Shown: piece by piece, positions 27,492-36,109 of the stretch | Layout: each line of letters begins with the position of its first letter | Numbering within the stretch: the first letter of the stretch is position 1 | From: Trinickia diaoshuihuensis | GTDB taxonomy: Bacteria > Pseudomonadota > Gammaproteobacteria > Burkholderiales > Burkholderiaceae | DNA length: 62,101 bases | NCBI RefSeq assembly: GCF_003390925.1 | Contig: NZ_QUBS01000073.1 | Span: 1 to 62,101, forward strand | Direction of reading: 5' to 3' | The notes under the pieces: model-generated | Told to the model about the DNA's origin: nothing | Databases searched by the model: none | What the model saw: the letters and a program-made list of their open reading frames with translations, nothing else | Position numbers and translations under genes: made by a program

Positions 27492-28408
27492 CGCAAAGCT
27501 CCCGCGTACGCGCCGCGCACGCCGACATAGATCGAATAGATGGACGTGCTCGCCGCGATGAAAAGACGATTGCGCAGCGGGCCGCCGAAGACGAGATTCG
27601 CCACGGTTTCTGGCACGAGGATCTTGCCGAGCAGCGTACCGTCGGGCGCGTAGCAATGAATGCCGTCCCCGGCGCTGGTCCATACGTTGCCGTGCTCGTC
27701 CACGCGCATTCCGTCCGGCACGCCCGGCGCGACTTCCGCGAAAATGCGCCCATTGCGCAAGCGGCCGTGCGCATCGACGTCGAACGCTCTGATGTGATGC
27801 GGGCCGTTCTCGATGTGCGATGCGCCCGAATCGGCGATGTAGAGCCGTGTTTCGTCGGGCGAGAATGCCAGGCCGTTCGGCTTGGCAAAGTCGTCCGCCA
27901 CGCGCTCTACCGCGCCTGTACGCGGCTCCACGCGGTAGACATGACACGCCCCGATCTCGCTCGACGCGCGAAAGCCCTCGTAGTCGCTCAGGATGCCGTA
28001 GTCCGGATCGGTGAACCAGACGGAGCCGTCCGAGTGCACCACCACGTCGTTCGGCGAATTGAAACGGCGGCCGTCGTGGCGCTCGGCGATGACGGTGATG
28101 CGGCCGTCGTGTTCGGTGCGCGTGACGCGGCGCGTGCCGTGCTCGCAGCTCACGAGCCTGCATTCCCGGTCCAGCGTATTGCCGTTGCTGAAGTTCGCGT
28201 TCGCGCGAAACACGCCCGTGCCGATGCCGGGCACCCAGCGCATCATCCGGTTATTGGGGATGTCGCTCCATACGAGGAAGTCGGCCGCCGGAAGCCACAC
28301 GGGTCCCTCGGCCCACATGCAGCCGCCCGCGATTTTTTCGAACTGCGCGTTTGGTTGAAGCAACGCGCGAAAGCGCGCGTCGTGGACCTCGTATTCGTTG
28401 GAATTCAT
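27488..28408 (-). CDS. SMP-30/gluconolactonase family protein
   Basis: 306 residues of the six-bladed propeller family. It has AEGPVWLPAADFLVWSDIPNNRMMRW (metal-binding glutamate in AEGPVW), SPNDVVVHSDGSVWFTDPDYG with the conserved metal-binding asparagine, KPNGLAFSPDETRLYIADSG and PDGMRVDEHGNVWTS. Family members hydrolyse aldonolactones to aldonic acids using a divalent metal. Together with the UxaA-type gene downstream, it suggests that an imported sugar is oxidised to a lactone, hydrolysed and dehydrated; the needed dehydrogenase is not in the operon. ATG is preceded by AGGAAAAGAAAG. Confidence 0.88.
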   Translation of the reverse strand: MNSNEYEVHDARFRALLQPNAQFEKIAGGCMWAEGPVWLPAADFLVWSDIPNNRMMRWVPGIGTGVFRANANFSNGNTLDRECRLVSCEHGTRRVTRTEHDGRITVIAERHDGRRFNSPNDVVVHSDGSVWFTDPDYGILSDYEGFRASSEIGACHVYRVEPRTGAVERVADDFAKPNGLAFSPDETRLYIADSGASHIENGPHHIRAFDVDAHGRLRNGRIFAEVAPGVPDGMRVDEHGNVWTSAGDGIHCYAPDGTLLGKILVPETVANLVFGGPLRNRLFIAASTSIYSIYVGVRGAYAGALR

Positions 28409-28433
28409 CTTTCTTTTCCTAAAGTGACGTCTG

Positions 28434-29462
28434 TCACGCGCGCACTTTGCGTCCGCTTGCGACGACGACGCCAATGATTAGTACGCCGTAGACGATCGAG
28501 CGTACGCCCGCGCCGGCGCCCAGCGCGTTGAGCATCGCGTTCGTGAGATACAGAAACAACGATGCGCCCCAGACCCCGGCCACGGTTCCTTTGCCTCCCG
28601 CTACCTCGGTGCCGCCGATGACGACGACCGCCACCGAGATCAGCATGTATTCCACGCCCATGTCGAGCGCGGCGCCGCCCGAGACGGCGGCCAGCAAGAG
28701 GCCGGTGAAGGCGGCGATGATCGCGGCCAGCACATACGTGATCCAGCGCACGCGTTCGATTCGCACGCCGGCGAGCCACGCGGCCCGCGCGTTTTGACCG
28801 AGGGCCGAAAGCGCGCGGCCGAACACCGTTCGATGGAGGGTAAACGCCAGCGCGGCGGATACGAGCAGCGCGAGCCAAGCGATATCCGGGATACCGGCCA
28901 AGCGTGCATTCGCGAAGGCTTGCAGCGCGTGAGGCGGGGCCGGCATGCCGCGGCTTTGAGTGATGGCGATCGACTGCACGATGAAGCTCGACGAGAGCGT
29001 CGCGATGATCGGCGGAATGCGCAGCGCGCGGATCAGGAGGTAGTTCGCGAGGCCTACGAGCACGCCCACCGCGAGCGCGACCGCGATGCCGAGCACGATC
29101 AGATCATCGCGGCCTTTCATCCACTGCACGCCCAATACGCCGCTCAGCGCGATCGCGGCAGGCATCGACAAATCGATATTGCCCGGGCCGGCCGTGATGA
29201 CGATCATCTGGCCCAGTCCGACGAGGACCATGAACACCGCAAAGACGAGCGCCGTGACGACGACGTTGCCCGCGATCGAAATGCCGAACACGCCGGCAAT
29301 GACGATCCAAACCAGGAGCGCACCGGCGAACGACCATAGCCACGGCGTTTCGAGCGAGCGCAGCCGCGCCGCGAGGTCTGCGCCCACGGGAGGCTCCGCC
29401 GAGCCGCCGCCCGATGCTCGCACGGTCGCCGCCGTGCGGGTACTCGAATCGTTGCCGCTCAT
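28434..29462 (-). CDS. Sugar ABC transporter permease (RbsC/YjfF type)
   Basis: 342 residues with about eight to ten membrane segments. The conserved loop motif is intact (GQNARAAWLAGVRIERVRWITYVLAAIIAAFTGLL), as is VVIGGTEVAGGKGTVAGVWGA near the end. The N-terminal 45 residues are polar. It couples to the double ATPase encoded upstream. Its start overlaps the stop of the preceding permease by four bases. Two separate permease genes in one carbohydrate uptake operon occur in the galactofuranose transporter YtfQRT-YjfF, so a furanose sugar is a reasonable guess. Confidence 0.88.
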   Translation of the reverse strand: MSGNDSSTRTAATVRASGGGSAEPPVGADLAARLRSLETPWLWSFAGALLVWIVIAGVFGISIAGNVVVTALVFAVFMVLVGLGQMIVITAGPGNIDLSMPAAIALSGVLGVQWMKGRDDLIVLGIAVALAVGVLVGLANYLLIRALRIPPIIATLSSSFIVQSIAITQSRGMPAPPHALQAFANARLAGIPDIAWLALLVSAALAFTLHRTVFGRALSALGQNARAAWLAGVRIERVRWITYVLAAIIAAFTGLLLAAVSGGAALDMGVEYMLISVAVVVIGGTEVAGGKGTVAGVWGASLFLYLTNAMLNALGAGAGVRSIVYGVLIIGVVVASGRKVRA

Positions 29463-30397
29463 CGCGCGCCTCCCCGTCGTTGCAGCAGCAGACGCAGCGA
29501 GAGCACGATGATCAGAATCGCACCTTGCATGCCGACCTGCCAATCCGGCGACACATTCAAGAACGCGAGGAACGAGGCTGCTAGCGTAAGCGTGGTCGCA
29601 CCCAGTACCGCGCCGATGACCGAGACGCGTCCGCCGACGAACTCGCCGCCGCCCAAGATGACGGCCGCGATCGAAAGGAGCGTGTAGCGCAGGGCGAGAT
29701 TCGCGTCGGCCGAAGTCGTGAGGCCGAGCAAACACAGCCCCGACAGCACGCCGAAAATCGCCGCAATACCGTATAGCAGCGCCTTGCCGCGCACGAGCGA
29801 CCACCCGAAACGCCGCATGGCCCGCGCATTGCCGCCCGTGCCGCGCAACCGCACGCCGAACGAAGAGCGCATCAGCAACACGTGCACGAGGACGGCGATC
29901 ACCGTGGACCAGAGAATGGGCGCGGCGACGAAGGGCGTCTGGTAACCCATGACTGAGGTGAGCCAGGCCGGGCTCGCGCCGCCCGGCGTGGGCAGCAGCA
30001 ATACCGCGAGCCCGTTCCAGACGAACGAGAGGCCGAGCGTCACGACGATCGAGGGAATTTGCCGGAATTCGACGAGGGCGCCCACGGCCGAATACAGAAG
30101 CACGCAACCGGCAAGCGCCGCGACGCCGACGAGCGGCCGATCCGCCAGCAGCGTCGCGCCGATGCAAGCCACCAGGCTCACGAACGGTCCGATCGACAGG
30201 TCGAGATCGTTGGCCGTGATGATCGCCAATTGCGCGAGCGTGGCGAGCACGAGCGGTACCGCGAGATTGAGCAGCAGGCCGATGCCGAAATAGCTGAACG
30301 TGGTGGGCTGCAGCAAGAAGATCGGCACGAGCACTGCGACGAGCGAAAACGCGGGTAGTAGCCCGCGCAGCGTGGAACGGTCGAGCGTCCGGTTCAT
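29459..30397 (-). CDS. Sugar ABC transporter permease (RbsC/YtfT type)
   Basis: 312 residues, hydrophobic throughout, with the family signature GTGGNARAMRRFGWSLVRGKALLYGIAAIFGVLSG and the terminal VILGGGEFVGGRVSVIGAVLGA. It probably forms a heterodimeric pore with the following permease, which it overlaps by four bases, and its own ATG overlaps the stop of the ATPase gene by four bases. Three four-base overlaps in the operon show tight translational coupling. Confidence 0.88.
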   Translation of the reverse strand: MNRTLDRSTLRGLLPAFSLVAVLVPIFLLQPTTFSYFGIGLLLNLAVPLVLATLAQLAIITANDLDLSIGPFVSLVACIGATLLADRPLVGVAALAGCVLLYSAVGALVEFRQIPSIVVTLGLSFVWNGLAVLLLPTPGGASPAWLTSVMGYQTPFVAAPILWSTVIAVLVHVLLMRSSFGVRLRGTGGNARAMRRFGWSLVRGKALLYGIAAIFGVLSGLCLLGLTTSADANLALRYTLLSIAAVILGGGEFVGGRVSVIGAVLGATTLTLAASFLAFLNVSPDWQVGMQGAILIIVLSLRLLLQRRGGAR

Positions 30398-31944
30398 GCG
30401 AGCACCTCCTCGAAGTCCGCGAAGCTCGCCGCGAGCAGCGATTGCTCGTCGCATTCGTGGGCATGGAGCAGCCGCGTCACGCGGCCGGCCCGGAACACAT
30501 ACGTCCGATCGCAGTGAGCGAATTCGTCGTTCTCGGTGGTGTACCAAATGAAGGTGCGGCCGCGTGCCGCCTCCTCGCGTATGAGCCGATAGAGCTCGCG
30601 CTTCGTGCCGATATCGACGCCGCGCGTGGGGTCGTCCATGAGGATAAGTTGCGCGTCGGATGCGAGCGCGCGCGCAAACAGCACCTTCTGCTGGTTGCCG
30701 CCCGAAAGCGAGAGAATGCCCGCGCCGGCGGGGGCGCCGCGGATGCCGATGCGCTCCGTCCAAGCGCGAGCGAGTTCGCGCGCCGCACGGCGATCCACCG
30801 CGCGCGGCAACAGGCCGAAGGACGGCACGGCGCCGCTCGGCTTGCGGCTGCGGTCGAGCAGCCACCGAATGTCGAGGTTCTGCGCGATCGACCACAACGG
30901 AAAGACACCGTCGCGTGGACGGTCCCCCGCCACGAACGCCACGCGTTCGCGTGCCCTCGTCGCAGCCTCGTAGATCGTGAGTAAGGCTTCGCTCTGTCCT
31001 TGACCGGCCAGTCCCGCGAAGCCGACGACTTCGCCGCGCGGCGCATCGATCCGAGCGTTGGCGCCGGCCCCGAGCGTCCATTGATGGGCGGCCTCGGCGG
31101 GCGGGCGCCCAGTGCCGATCCCGCGCCGCGTCGCCTGCGCGGTGCCGGCATCGAGGTCCTGGCCCATCGCCGCGACGATGGCGTCGTGCGTAATCGCCTC
31201 GCGCGGCAGGACTGCCGCCACACGGCCGTCGCGCATGACGAGCACGCGATGCGCGGCCTGCACGATCTCGCGCAGCATGTGGCTGATCAAAATCGTGGCG
31301 ATGCCGCGCTCGCCGGCCTTTGCGACGAAGGCGAGCAACTGCGCGGCGGTATGCGCGTCGAGACTCGACGTGGGTTCGTCGAGAATGACGAGCTTCACGG
31401 GATCGCTGACGACGGTAAATGCGCGCGCGATCTCCACCATTTGACGTTGAGTCAAGGAGAGGTCGGCAACGAGTTCGTGCCCCTTCAGCCCGTGCCCGGG
31501 GAAGATCGCGTCGAGTTGCTCGAGCATCAAAGCGCACGCGCGGCGCCGCCAATCGCGCCCGCGCAGTTCCGGGTGCACGATCGACATATTCTCGGCGACG
31601 CTAAGATTCGCGCACAGGGATAACTCCTGAAACACGCAGCGCACACCCGCGGCGCGAGCCGCATTGGGATCGTAGCCTGAGACATCGCGGCCCTCGATCG
31701 ACATCGTCCCTTCGTCGGGCTGAAACACGCCCGTTAGGACGGCCATGAGCGTCGATTTGCCCGCGCCGTTATGGCCGGCGATGCCGACGCACTCGCCCGC
31801 TCGAAAATCGAAGCGGATGCCGGCCAGCGCTTTCACTCGGCCAAAGGTCTTGCCGATTCCCTCCAGCGCGATCAGCGCGGGTGGCGCGCCGCTCGATTGC
31901 GGTGGCGCCGGGGCATCAATGTCGATCAATTCGTCCTCCCGCAT
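30394..31944 (-). CDS. Sugar ABC transporter ATP-binding protein (double ATPase)
   Basis: 516 residues with two nucleotide-binding domains, as in RbsA/YtfR. The first has Walker A GHNGAGKST, the C-loop as DLSLTQRQMVEIA and Walker B KLVILDEPTS. The second has a degenerate Walker A region (GFAGLAGQGQSE) but a strong C-loop LSGGNQQKVLFARAL and LILMDDPTRGVD. One competent and one degenerate site is normal for carbohydrate importers of this class. It sits between the binding-protein gene and the two permease genes, all on the minus strand. Confidence 0.92.
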   Translation of the reverse strand: MREDELIDIDAPAPPQSSGAPPALIALEGIGKTFGRVKALAGIRFDFRAGECVGIAGHNGAGKSTLMAVLTGVFQPDEGTMSIEGRDVSGYDPNAARAAGVRCVFQELSLCANLSVAENMSIVHPELRGRDWRRRACALMLEQLDAIFPGHGLKGHELVADLSLTQRQMVEIARAFTVVSDPVKLVILDEPTSSLDAHTAAQLLAFVAKAGERGIATILISHMLREIVQAAHRVLVMRDGRVAAVLPREAITHDAIVAAMGQDLDAGTAQATRRGIGTGRPPAEAAHQWTLGAGANARIDAPRGEVVGFAGLAGQGQSEALLTIYEAATRARERVAFVAGDRPRDGVFPLWSIAQNLDIRWLLDRSRKPSGAVPSFGLLPRAVDRRAARELARAWTERIGIRGAPAGAGILSLSGGNQQKVLFARALASDAQLILMDDPTRGVDIGTKRELYRLIREEAARGRTFIWYTTENDEFAHCDRTYVFRAGRVTRLLHAHECDEQSLLAASFADFEEVLA

Positions 31945-31979
31945 GTCGTTCGTCCAGCGTGCATGGCGGCGGCAAGCGA

Positions 31980-33005
31980 TTATTTCGCGTCGACGATTTT
32001 AGTGACCTCGTCGCGGCTATACAGCTTGTTGGCGATGCCGCCCGGCGGCGTCTTCGCGAGGATGGCGTCGAGCTCGTCGGCTGTGACGGCCATCAGCGGC
32101 ATACGGATGTCGTGCGGAAGCTTCTTGCCCGCCAGCAATTGCTGCGTGACCCAGAAGGCAAACGTCGAGCAGCCGGGCGGGATCGTGACCGAGAGCGTTT
32201 CGTATCGGCCGTTCTTGCGTTGTTGCGCCCACCAGGCGAGTTCTTCCTGACGGTTGCCGAGGATGATGATCGGGGTGGGGCGCCCGGCCTCCTTGATCGC
32301 GTTCGCGGCGCCGTAGCCGTCGCCGCCTTGAGCGACGACGCCGTCGATCTTCGGTAGCGTCGGCAAGATGCCCGCTACCTGCTTTTGCGCGACCGTCTGC
32401 GTCCAATCGCCGTGCACCGAGCCGACGATCTTCAGGCCCGGGTATTTTTTGATTTCGTCGGCGATGCCGCGGTGGATCTCGTCGTCGACCGAGACGCCGG
32501 CCAGCCCACGGATTTCGAGCAAGTTGCCTTTGCCGTTCAGGCGCTTGGCCATGTAGTCGATCTGCATCGCACCGAGTTGATGGAAGTCCACGGCGATCCG
32601 GTAGGCGCACGGTTCGGTTGCGATGCCGTCGAACGTAACGACGGTGACCCCGGCCGAGCATGCTTGTTTGATCACGCCGTTGAGTGCGGTGGGGGAGGCC
32701 GCGTCGATAGCGATCGCCTTGTAGCCCTGCAGGATGAGATTCTGGATTTGCTGCGCTTGCTCGGTGGCCTGATTCTCCGCCGTCGTGAAAGTGGGCGCCG
32801 CGGCGACGATACCGGACTTCACGGCCGGATCGGCCACCTCCGCCCAGCTTTTGAGCATGGCCTGGCGCCAGCTATTGCCCGCGTAGTTGTTGGACAGCGC
32901 AATCTTCATCGCCGCGGTGCTGCCGGCAACCGCCGTTTGCGCTTGAGCTGCGCCGCCGGCGACGAGACACAATCCGAGAACTGCGGAAGCGAGGGTCGAA
33001 CGCAC
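31980..33005 (-). CDS. Sugar ABC transporter substrate-binding protein
   Basis: 341 residues. A signal peptide (residues 1-22, ending AAQAQ) precedes a type I periplasmic-binding fold: KIALSNNYAGNSWRQAML, GYKAIAIDAASPTALNGVIKQAC, VDFHQLGAMQIDYMAKRL and DGVVAQGGDGYGAANAIKEAG. It delivers the ligand to the permeases. This is the first gene of the operon; the start is GTG, with AAAAGGAGA in front. Its promoter region, shared with a divergent GntR regulator, contains a 16-bp near-palindrome. The exact sugar is unknown. Confidence 0.88.
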   Translation of the reverse strand: MRSTLASAVLGLCLVAGGAAQAQTAVAGSTAAMKIALSNNYAGNSWRQAMLKSWAEVADPAVKSGIVAAAPTFTTAENQATEQAQQIQNLILQGYKAIAIDAASPTALNGVIKQACSAGVTVVTFDGIATEPCAYRIAVDFHQLGAMQIDYMAKRLNGKGNLLEIRGLAGVSVDDEIHRGIADEIKKYPGLKIVGSVHGDWTQTVAQKQVAGILPTLPKIDGVVAQGGDGYGAANAIKEAGRPTPIIILGNRQEELAWWAQQRKNGRYETLSVTIPPGCSTFAFWVTQQLLAGKKLPHDIRMPLMAVTADELDAILAKTPPGGIANKLYSRDEVTKIVDAK

Positions 33006-33122
33006 TTGCTGTCTCCTTTTATCTGATTGGAATGTCCACGCAACGCGGTAATACCAGCAAAACTGGAGGGGCGCACGAGGGGACGACGAGGATCGAGCCG
33101 GATTGACGGCTTGCCTCGGTTA

Positions 33123-33138
33123 ACTAATATACTAGTTG
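33123..33138. promoter_or_regulatory. Probable GntR operator
   Basis: AACTAATATACTAGTT is a near-perfect palindrome (14 of 16 positions symmetric, outer arms AACTA/TAGTT). It lies in the only AT-rich stretch of the 273-base gap between the divergent binding-protein and GntR genes, 118 bases before the former. FadR-subfamily GntR regulators bind short palindromes of this size. The minus-strand TATATT inside it could be a -10, so binding would block the transport operon. Confidence 0.6.
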
Positions 33139-33278
33139 AACGATGATTGAGGTGGACTTTCTTCATGCCGCGCGATGCGAGATGTGCCCTACCGGTGCGT
33201 TGAGTCGTCCGACGTGTGAGGCGCGGGGCCGCCTGCCCGTAAAATAATTCTTTGATTGGGGCACAGTGCCCAAGGCTC

Positions 33279-34019
33279 ATGAAGACCGACCGTAACGATC
33301 CCGAGCAGTTCATTGCCCGCGTGCTGCCGCGCGCCGCCTCTTTGGATCGCGCGCTGCCGCTGTCCGCGCAGATCTACGAGCTGCTGCGCGAGGCGATCAT
33401 TACCATGGCCGTTTTACCTTCGGACGTGATCTTCGAACGCGCGTTGAGCGAAACGCTGGGCATCTCGCGTACGCCGGTGCGCGAGGCGTTGCAGCGGCTT
33501 GCTCGCGAGGAATTGGTCACGATCGCGGCGCAATCGGGCACCTTTGTCGCGCCCGTGCTGCGAGAGCAGTTCGCCGAAGGGGCGTTGATTCGGCGCGTGC
33601 TCGAAAGCGCGAGCATCCGCCGAGCGGCCGAACTGATTTCGGCGCGCGAACTCGATACCCTGCATGACATTCACGAAGCGCACCGGCGCGCGATCGAACG
33701 CGCCGACCCGGTGGAGGCGATCAGGCAGGACAACCGATTTCATGCGGCGGTGGGCGCGGCGGCTCGGCTGCCGAAGGTGCTGCAGTTGATCGACTTGGTC
33801 AGAGCGCCCATCGACCGCGTGCGGTACGTGACGGCGCGCGAGCCGGAAGAAGGGGCGATGACGCTCGCGCAGCATCGGCGCGTACTCGACGCATTGGTCG
33901 AGCACGACCCGGATGCGGCGGAGCGCGCGCTGCTCGCGCATCTCGACGACGCGCTAGTGCGCCAGCAGCGCGTCTTCGACGAGCATGTCGAATTGTTCGA
34001 GGCAAGCGCGGCTCGATGA
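33279..34019 (+). CDS. GntR family (FadR/FCD subfamily) regulator
   Basis: 246 residues. The winged helix-turn-helix is at about residues 25-90 (PLSAQIYELLREAIITMAVLPSDVIFERALSETLGISRTPVREALQRLAREELV), followed by an all-helical FCD ligand domain with the metal-binding aspartate and histidines (RQDNRFHAAVGAAARL, LAQHRRVLDALVEHD). Such regulators repress sugar-acid operons and release DNA on binding the acid. It is divergent from the transport operon and is its likely regulator. A second inverted repeat (TTGGGGCAC/GTGCCCAA, 33256-33273) overlaps its ribosome-binding region. ATG at 33279 was preferred over an upstream TTG. Confidence 0.88.
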   Translation: MKTDRNDPEQFIARVLPRAASLDRALPLSAQIYELLREAIITMAVLPSDVIFERALSETLGISRTPVREALQRLAREELVTIAAQSGTFVAPVLREQFAEGALIRRVLESASIRRAAELISARELDTLHDIHEAHRRAIERADPVEAIRQDNRFHAAVGAAARLPKVLQLIDLVRAPIDRVRYVTAREPEEGAMTLAQHRRVLDALVEHDPDAAERALLAHLDDALVRQQRVFDEHVELFEASAAR

Positions 34020-34044
34020 ACGGGCGCTCGCGCAATAAAAGAAG

Positions 34045-34070
34045 CGCCAACCCTTGTGTAAGGGTTGGCG
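34045..34070. terminator. Bidirectional terminator-like hairpin
   Basis: A perfect stem, CGCCAACCCTT and AAGGGTTGGCG with loop GTGT. TTTCGCTT follows on the plus strand and TTCTTTTATT follows on the minus strand. It lies exactly between the converging GntR and aceA genes and can end both transcripts. Confidence 0.85.
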
Positions 34071-34097
34071 TTTCGCTTCGGGTACCAGCTTCGGGTA

Positions 34098-35681
34098 TTA
34101 GTGGAACTGATTCATCGTGTTGTCTTTACCCGCCGCTTTGAGGGCTGCCTCGCCGCTGAAATACTCCTTGTGGTCGTCGCCGATATCGGAGCCGGACATA
34201 TTCTGGTGCTTCACGCAGGCGATGCCCTGACGGATTTCCTTGCGCTGGACACCGGCCACGTAACCGAGCATGCCTTGTTCGCCGAAGTATTCCTTGGCCA
34301 GGTTGTCGGTCGATAGCGCGGCAGTGTGGTACGTCGGCAGCGTAATCAGGTGGTGGAAAATGCCCGCTTCGCGCGATGCGTCCGCCTGGAACGTGCGAAT
34401 CTTTTCGTCGGCGAGCGCGGCCAGTTCCGTCTGATCGTATTCCACGCTCATCAATTGGGCGCGGTCGTATGCCGACACATCCTTGCCCTCTGCCTTCATC
34501 GCATCGTAGGCCTGCTGGCGGAAATTAAGCGTCCAGTTGAACGACGGGCTGTTGTTGTAGACGAGCTTCGCGTTCGGGATCACTTTACGAATTTCGCGGA
34601 CCATGCCGCCGATTTGAGCGATATGCGGCTTTTCGGTTTCGATCCAGAGCAGGTCGGCGCCGTTTTGCAGCGACGTGATGCAATCGAGCACGCAACGCGC
34701 TTCGCCCGTGCCGGGACGGAATTGGAACAGATTGCTCGGCAGGCGCTTGGGACGCAGCAGTTTGCCGTCGCGCTTGATGACGACGTCGCCGTTGCCCAGT
34801 TGATCGGCCGACAATTCTTCGCAATCGAGGAATGAGTTGTATTGGTCGCCCAGATCGCCCGGGGTCTTGGTTACGGCGATTTGCTTGGTCAGGCCGGCGC
34901 CCAGCGAATCGGTACGGGCGACGATGACGCCGTCTTCCACGCCCAGTTCCAGGAACGCATAGCGGATCGCGCGGATCTTCGCGAGGAAGTCCTCATGCGG
35001 CACCGTGACCTTGCCGTCCTGGTGGCCGCACTGCTTCTCGTCGGACACCTGGTTTTCGATCTGAATACAGCACGCACCCGCTTCGATGAACTGCTTGGCG
35101 AGCAGGTAGGTCGCTTCGGCGTTCCCGAAACCGGCGTCGATATCGGCGATGATCGGCACGACGTGCGTGACGTGGTTATCGATTTTTTCTTGGATGGCGG
35201 CCTTTGCCGGGCCGACGGCTGCATCGAGTTCGCGGAACAGGCCGCCGAGCTCGCGCGCATCGGCCTGGCGCAGGAACGTGTACAGCTCGCGGATCAGTGC
35301 GCTGACCGACGTCTTTTCATGCATCGACTGGTCAGGCAGCGGTCCGAATTCCGAGCGCAGGGCGGCAACCATCCAGCCGGACAGGTACAGGTAACGGCGC
35401 TCGGTGCTCTTGAAGTGCTTCTTGATCGAGATCATCTTCTGCTGGCCGATAAAGCCGTGCCAGCAGCCCAGCGATTGGGTGTACTTGGACGGATCCGCGT
35501 CGTAGGCAGCCATGTCGGCGCGCATGATCTTCGCGGTGTACCTGGCGATGTCCAGGCCCGTTTTGAACTTGTTCTGAGCACGCATGCGGGCGGCGTACTC
35601 GGGGTCGATGGCGTCCCAGGCGCTGCCATGCTTCTCTTTCAAGCCAGCAACTGCCTTGATGTCGTCCTGATATTGGGCCAT
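34098..35681 (-). CDS. aceA: Isocitrate lyase, large form
   Basis: 527 residues, the longer type found in Pseudomonas and Burkholderia. The active-site loop is SDEKQCGHQDGKVTVPHEDFL, with KQCGH instead of KKCGH; the catalytic cysteine and histidine are kept. Substrate-binding motifs include VPIIADIDAGFGNAEATYLL and VIVARTDSLGA. It cleaves isocitrate to glyoxylate and succinate, the first step of the glyoxylate shunt. The malate synthase gene is not in the window. Upstream, at 35788-35815, is a 28-bp perfect palindrome that overlaps a possible -35. Confidence 0.95.
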   Translation of the reverse strand: MAQYQDDIKAVAGLKEKHGSAWDAIDPEYAARMRAQNKFKTGLDIARYTAKIMRADMAAYDADPSKYTQSLGCWHGFIGQQKMISIKKHFKSTERRYLYLSGWMVAALRSEFGPLPDQSMHEKTSVSALIRELYTFLRQADARELGGLFRELDAAVGPAKAAIQEKIDNHVTHVVPIIADIDAGFGNAEATYLLAKQFIEAGACCIQIENQVSDEKQCGHQDGKVTVPHEDFLAKIRAIRYAFLELGVEDGVIVARTDSLGAGLTKQIAVTKTPGDLGDQYNSFLDCEELSADQLGNGDVVIKRDGKLLRPKRLPSNLFQFRPGTGEARCVLDCITSLQNGADLLWIETEKPHIAQIGGMVREIRKVIPNAKLVYNNSPSFNWTLNFRQQAYDAMKAEGKDVSAYDRAQLMSVEYDQTELAALADEKIRTFQADASREAGIFHHLITLPTYHTAALSTDNLAKEYFGEQGMLGYVAGVQRKEIRQGIACVKHQNMSGSDIGDDHKEYFSGEAALKAAGKDNTMNQFH

Positions 35682-35787
35682 GTGAATCTCCTAGGGAACG
35701 AAAACGCAGATAAAAATTGTTGCCGCGTGCCGCTGTCGATCGAGAAGCGACTACATGACCTAGATAGTAGACCTGTCTGATGTGTTT

Positions 35788-35815
35788 GTCTTATGTCTTA
35801 TATAAGACATAAGAC
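35788..35815. promoter_or_regulatory. 28-bp perfect nested palindrome upstream of aceA
   Basis: Four copies of GTCTTAT: two in tandem on the left, and two inverted on the right (ATAAGAC-ATAAGAC). The core TATGTCTTATATAAGACATA is itself palindromic. It lies 107 bases before the aceA ATG. On the minus strand AAGACA at its edge and TACTAT 17 bases on could be -35 and -10, so a repressor here would cover the -35. GTCTTATATAAGAC-like sites are GntR-family in style; no regulator gene is adjacent. Confidence 0.7.
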
Positions 35816-36109
35816 GTATGATTTTCTTTATTTTTCAATGACTTACGATCTTCTTGTTGCAATGCAAAACGCTGTTTCAGCGTGTGGAAAGGAGGCGGTG
35901 CCAGTTTTTAGGCGTGCATGCCATATTGTGAAATGCGGTTTCGGCAGCGGCCGCCTGCGTCGCGCGGGGGCAACTGTGGCAGAATCGCGCAGTGTCAGGC
36001 TGTAGCGTTGCGCCGCGATTGTTTTTCTGGACGCCACGGCAAATCCGCCCGCCGCTATATGACGGGTTGTGCGGTTCCGCCTTCTATCCTTCGATGGAAA
36101 TACGGTCGA

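Noticed and set aside
25935-28163. 742-codon reading of the UxaA-type gene
   Set aside because: The extra 224 codons run through the SMP-30 gene in another frame; family homology starts at the ATG at 27491, which also makes the ATGA overlap.
28434-30464. 676-codon reading of the second permease gene (and a 697-codon reading, 29459-31552, of the first)
   Set aside because: Both extensions are out-of-frame readings of the upstream operon genes; the real starts at 29462 and 30397 overlap the preceding stops by four bases.
35918-36109. Longer start for the dual-nuclease protein
   Set aside because: The 64 extra residues are arginine/cysteine-rich without pattern and no ribosome site precedes 35918 or 36059, although the true start remains uncertain.
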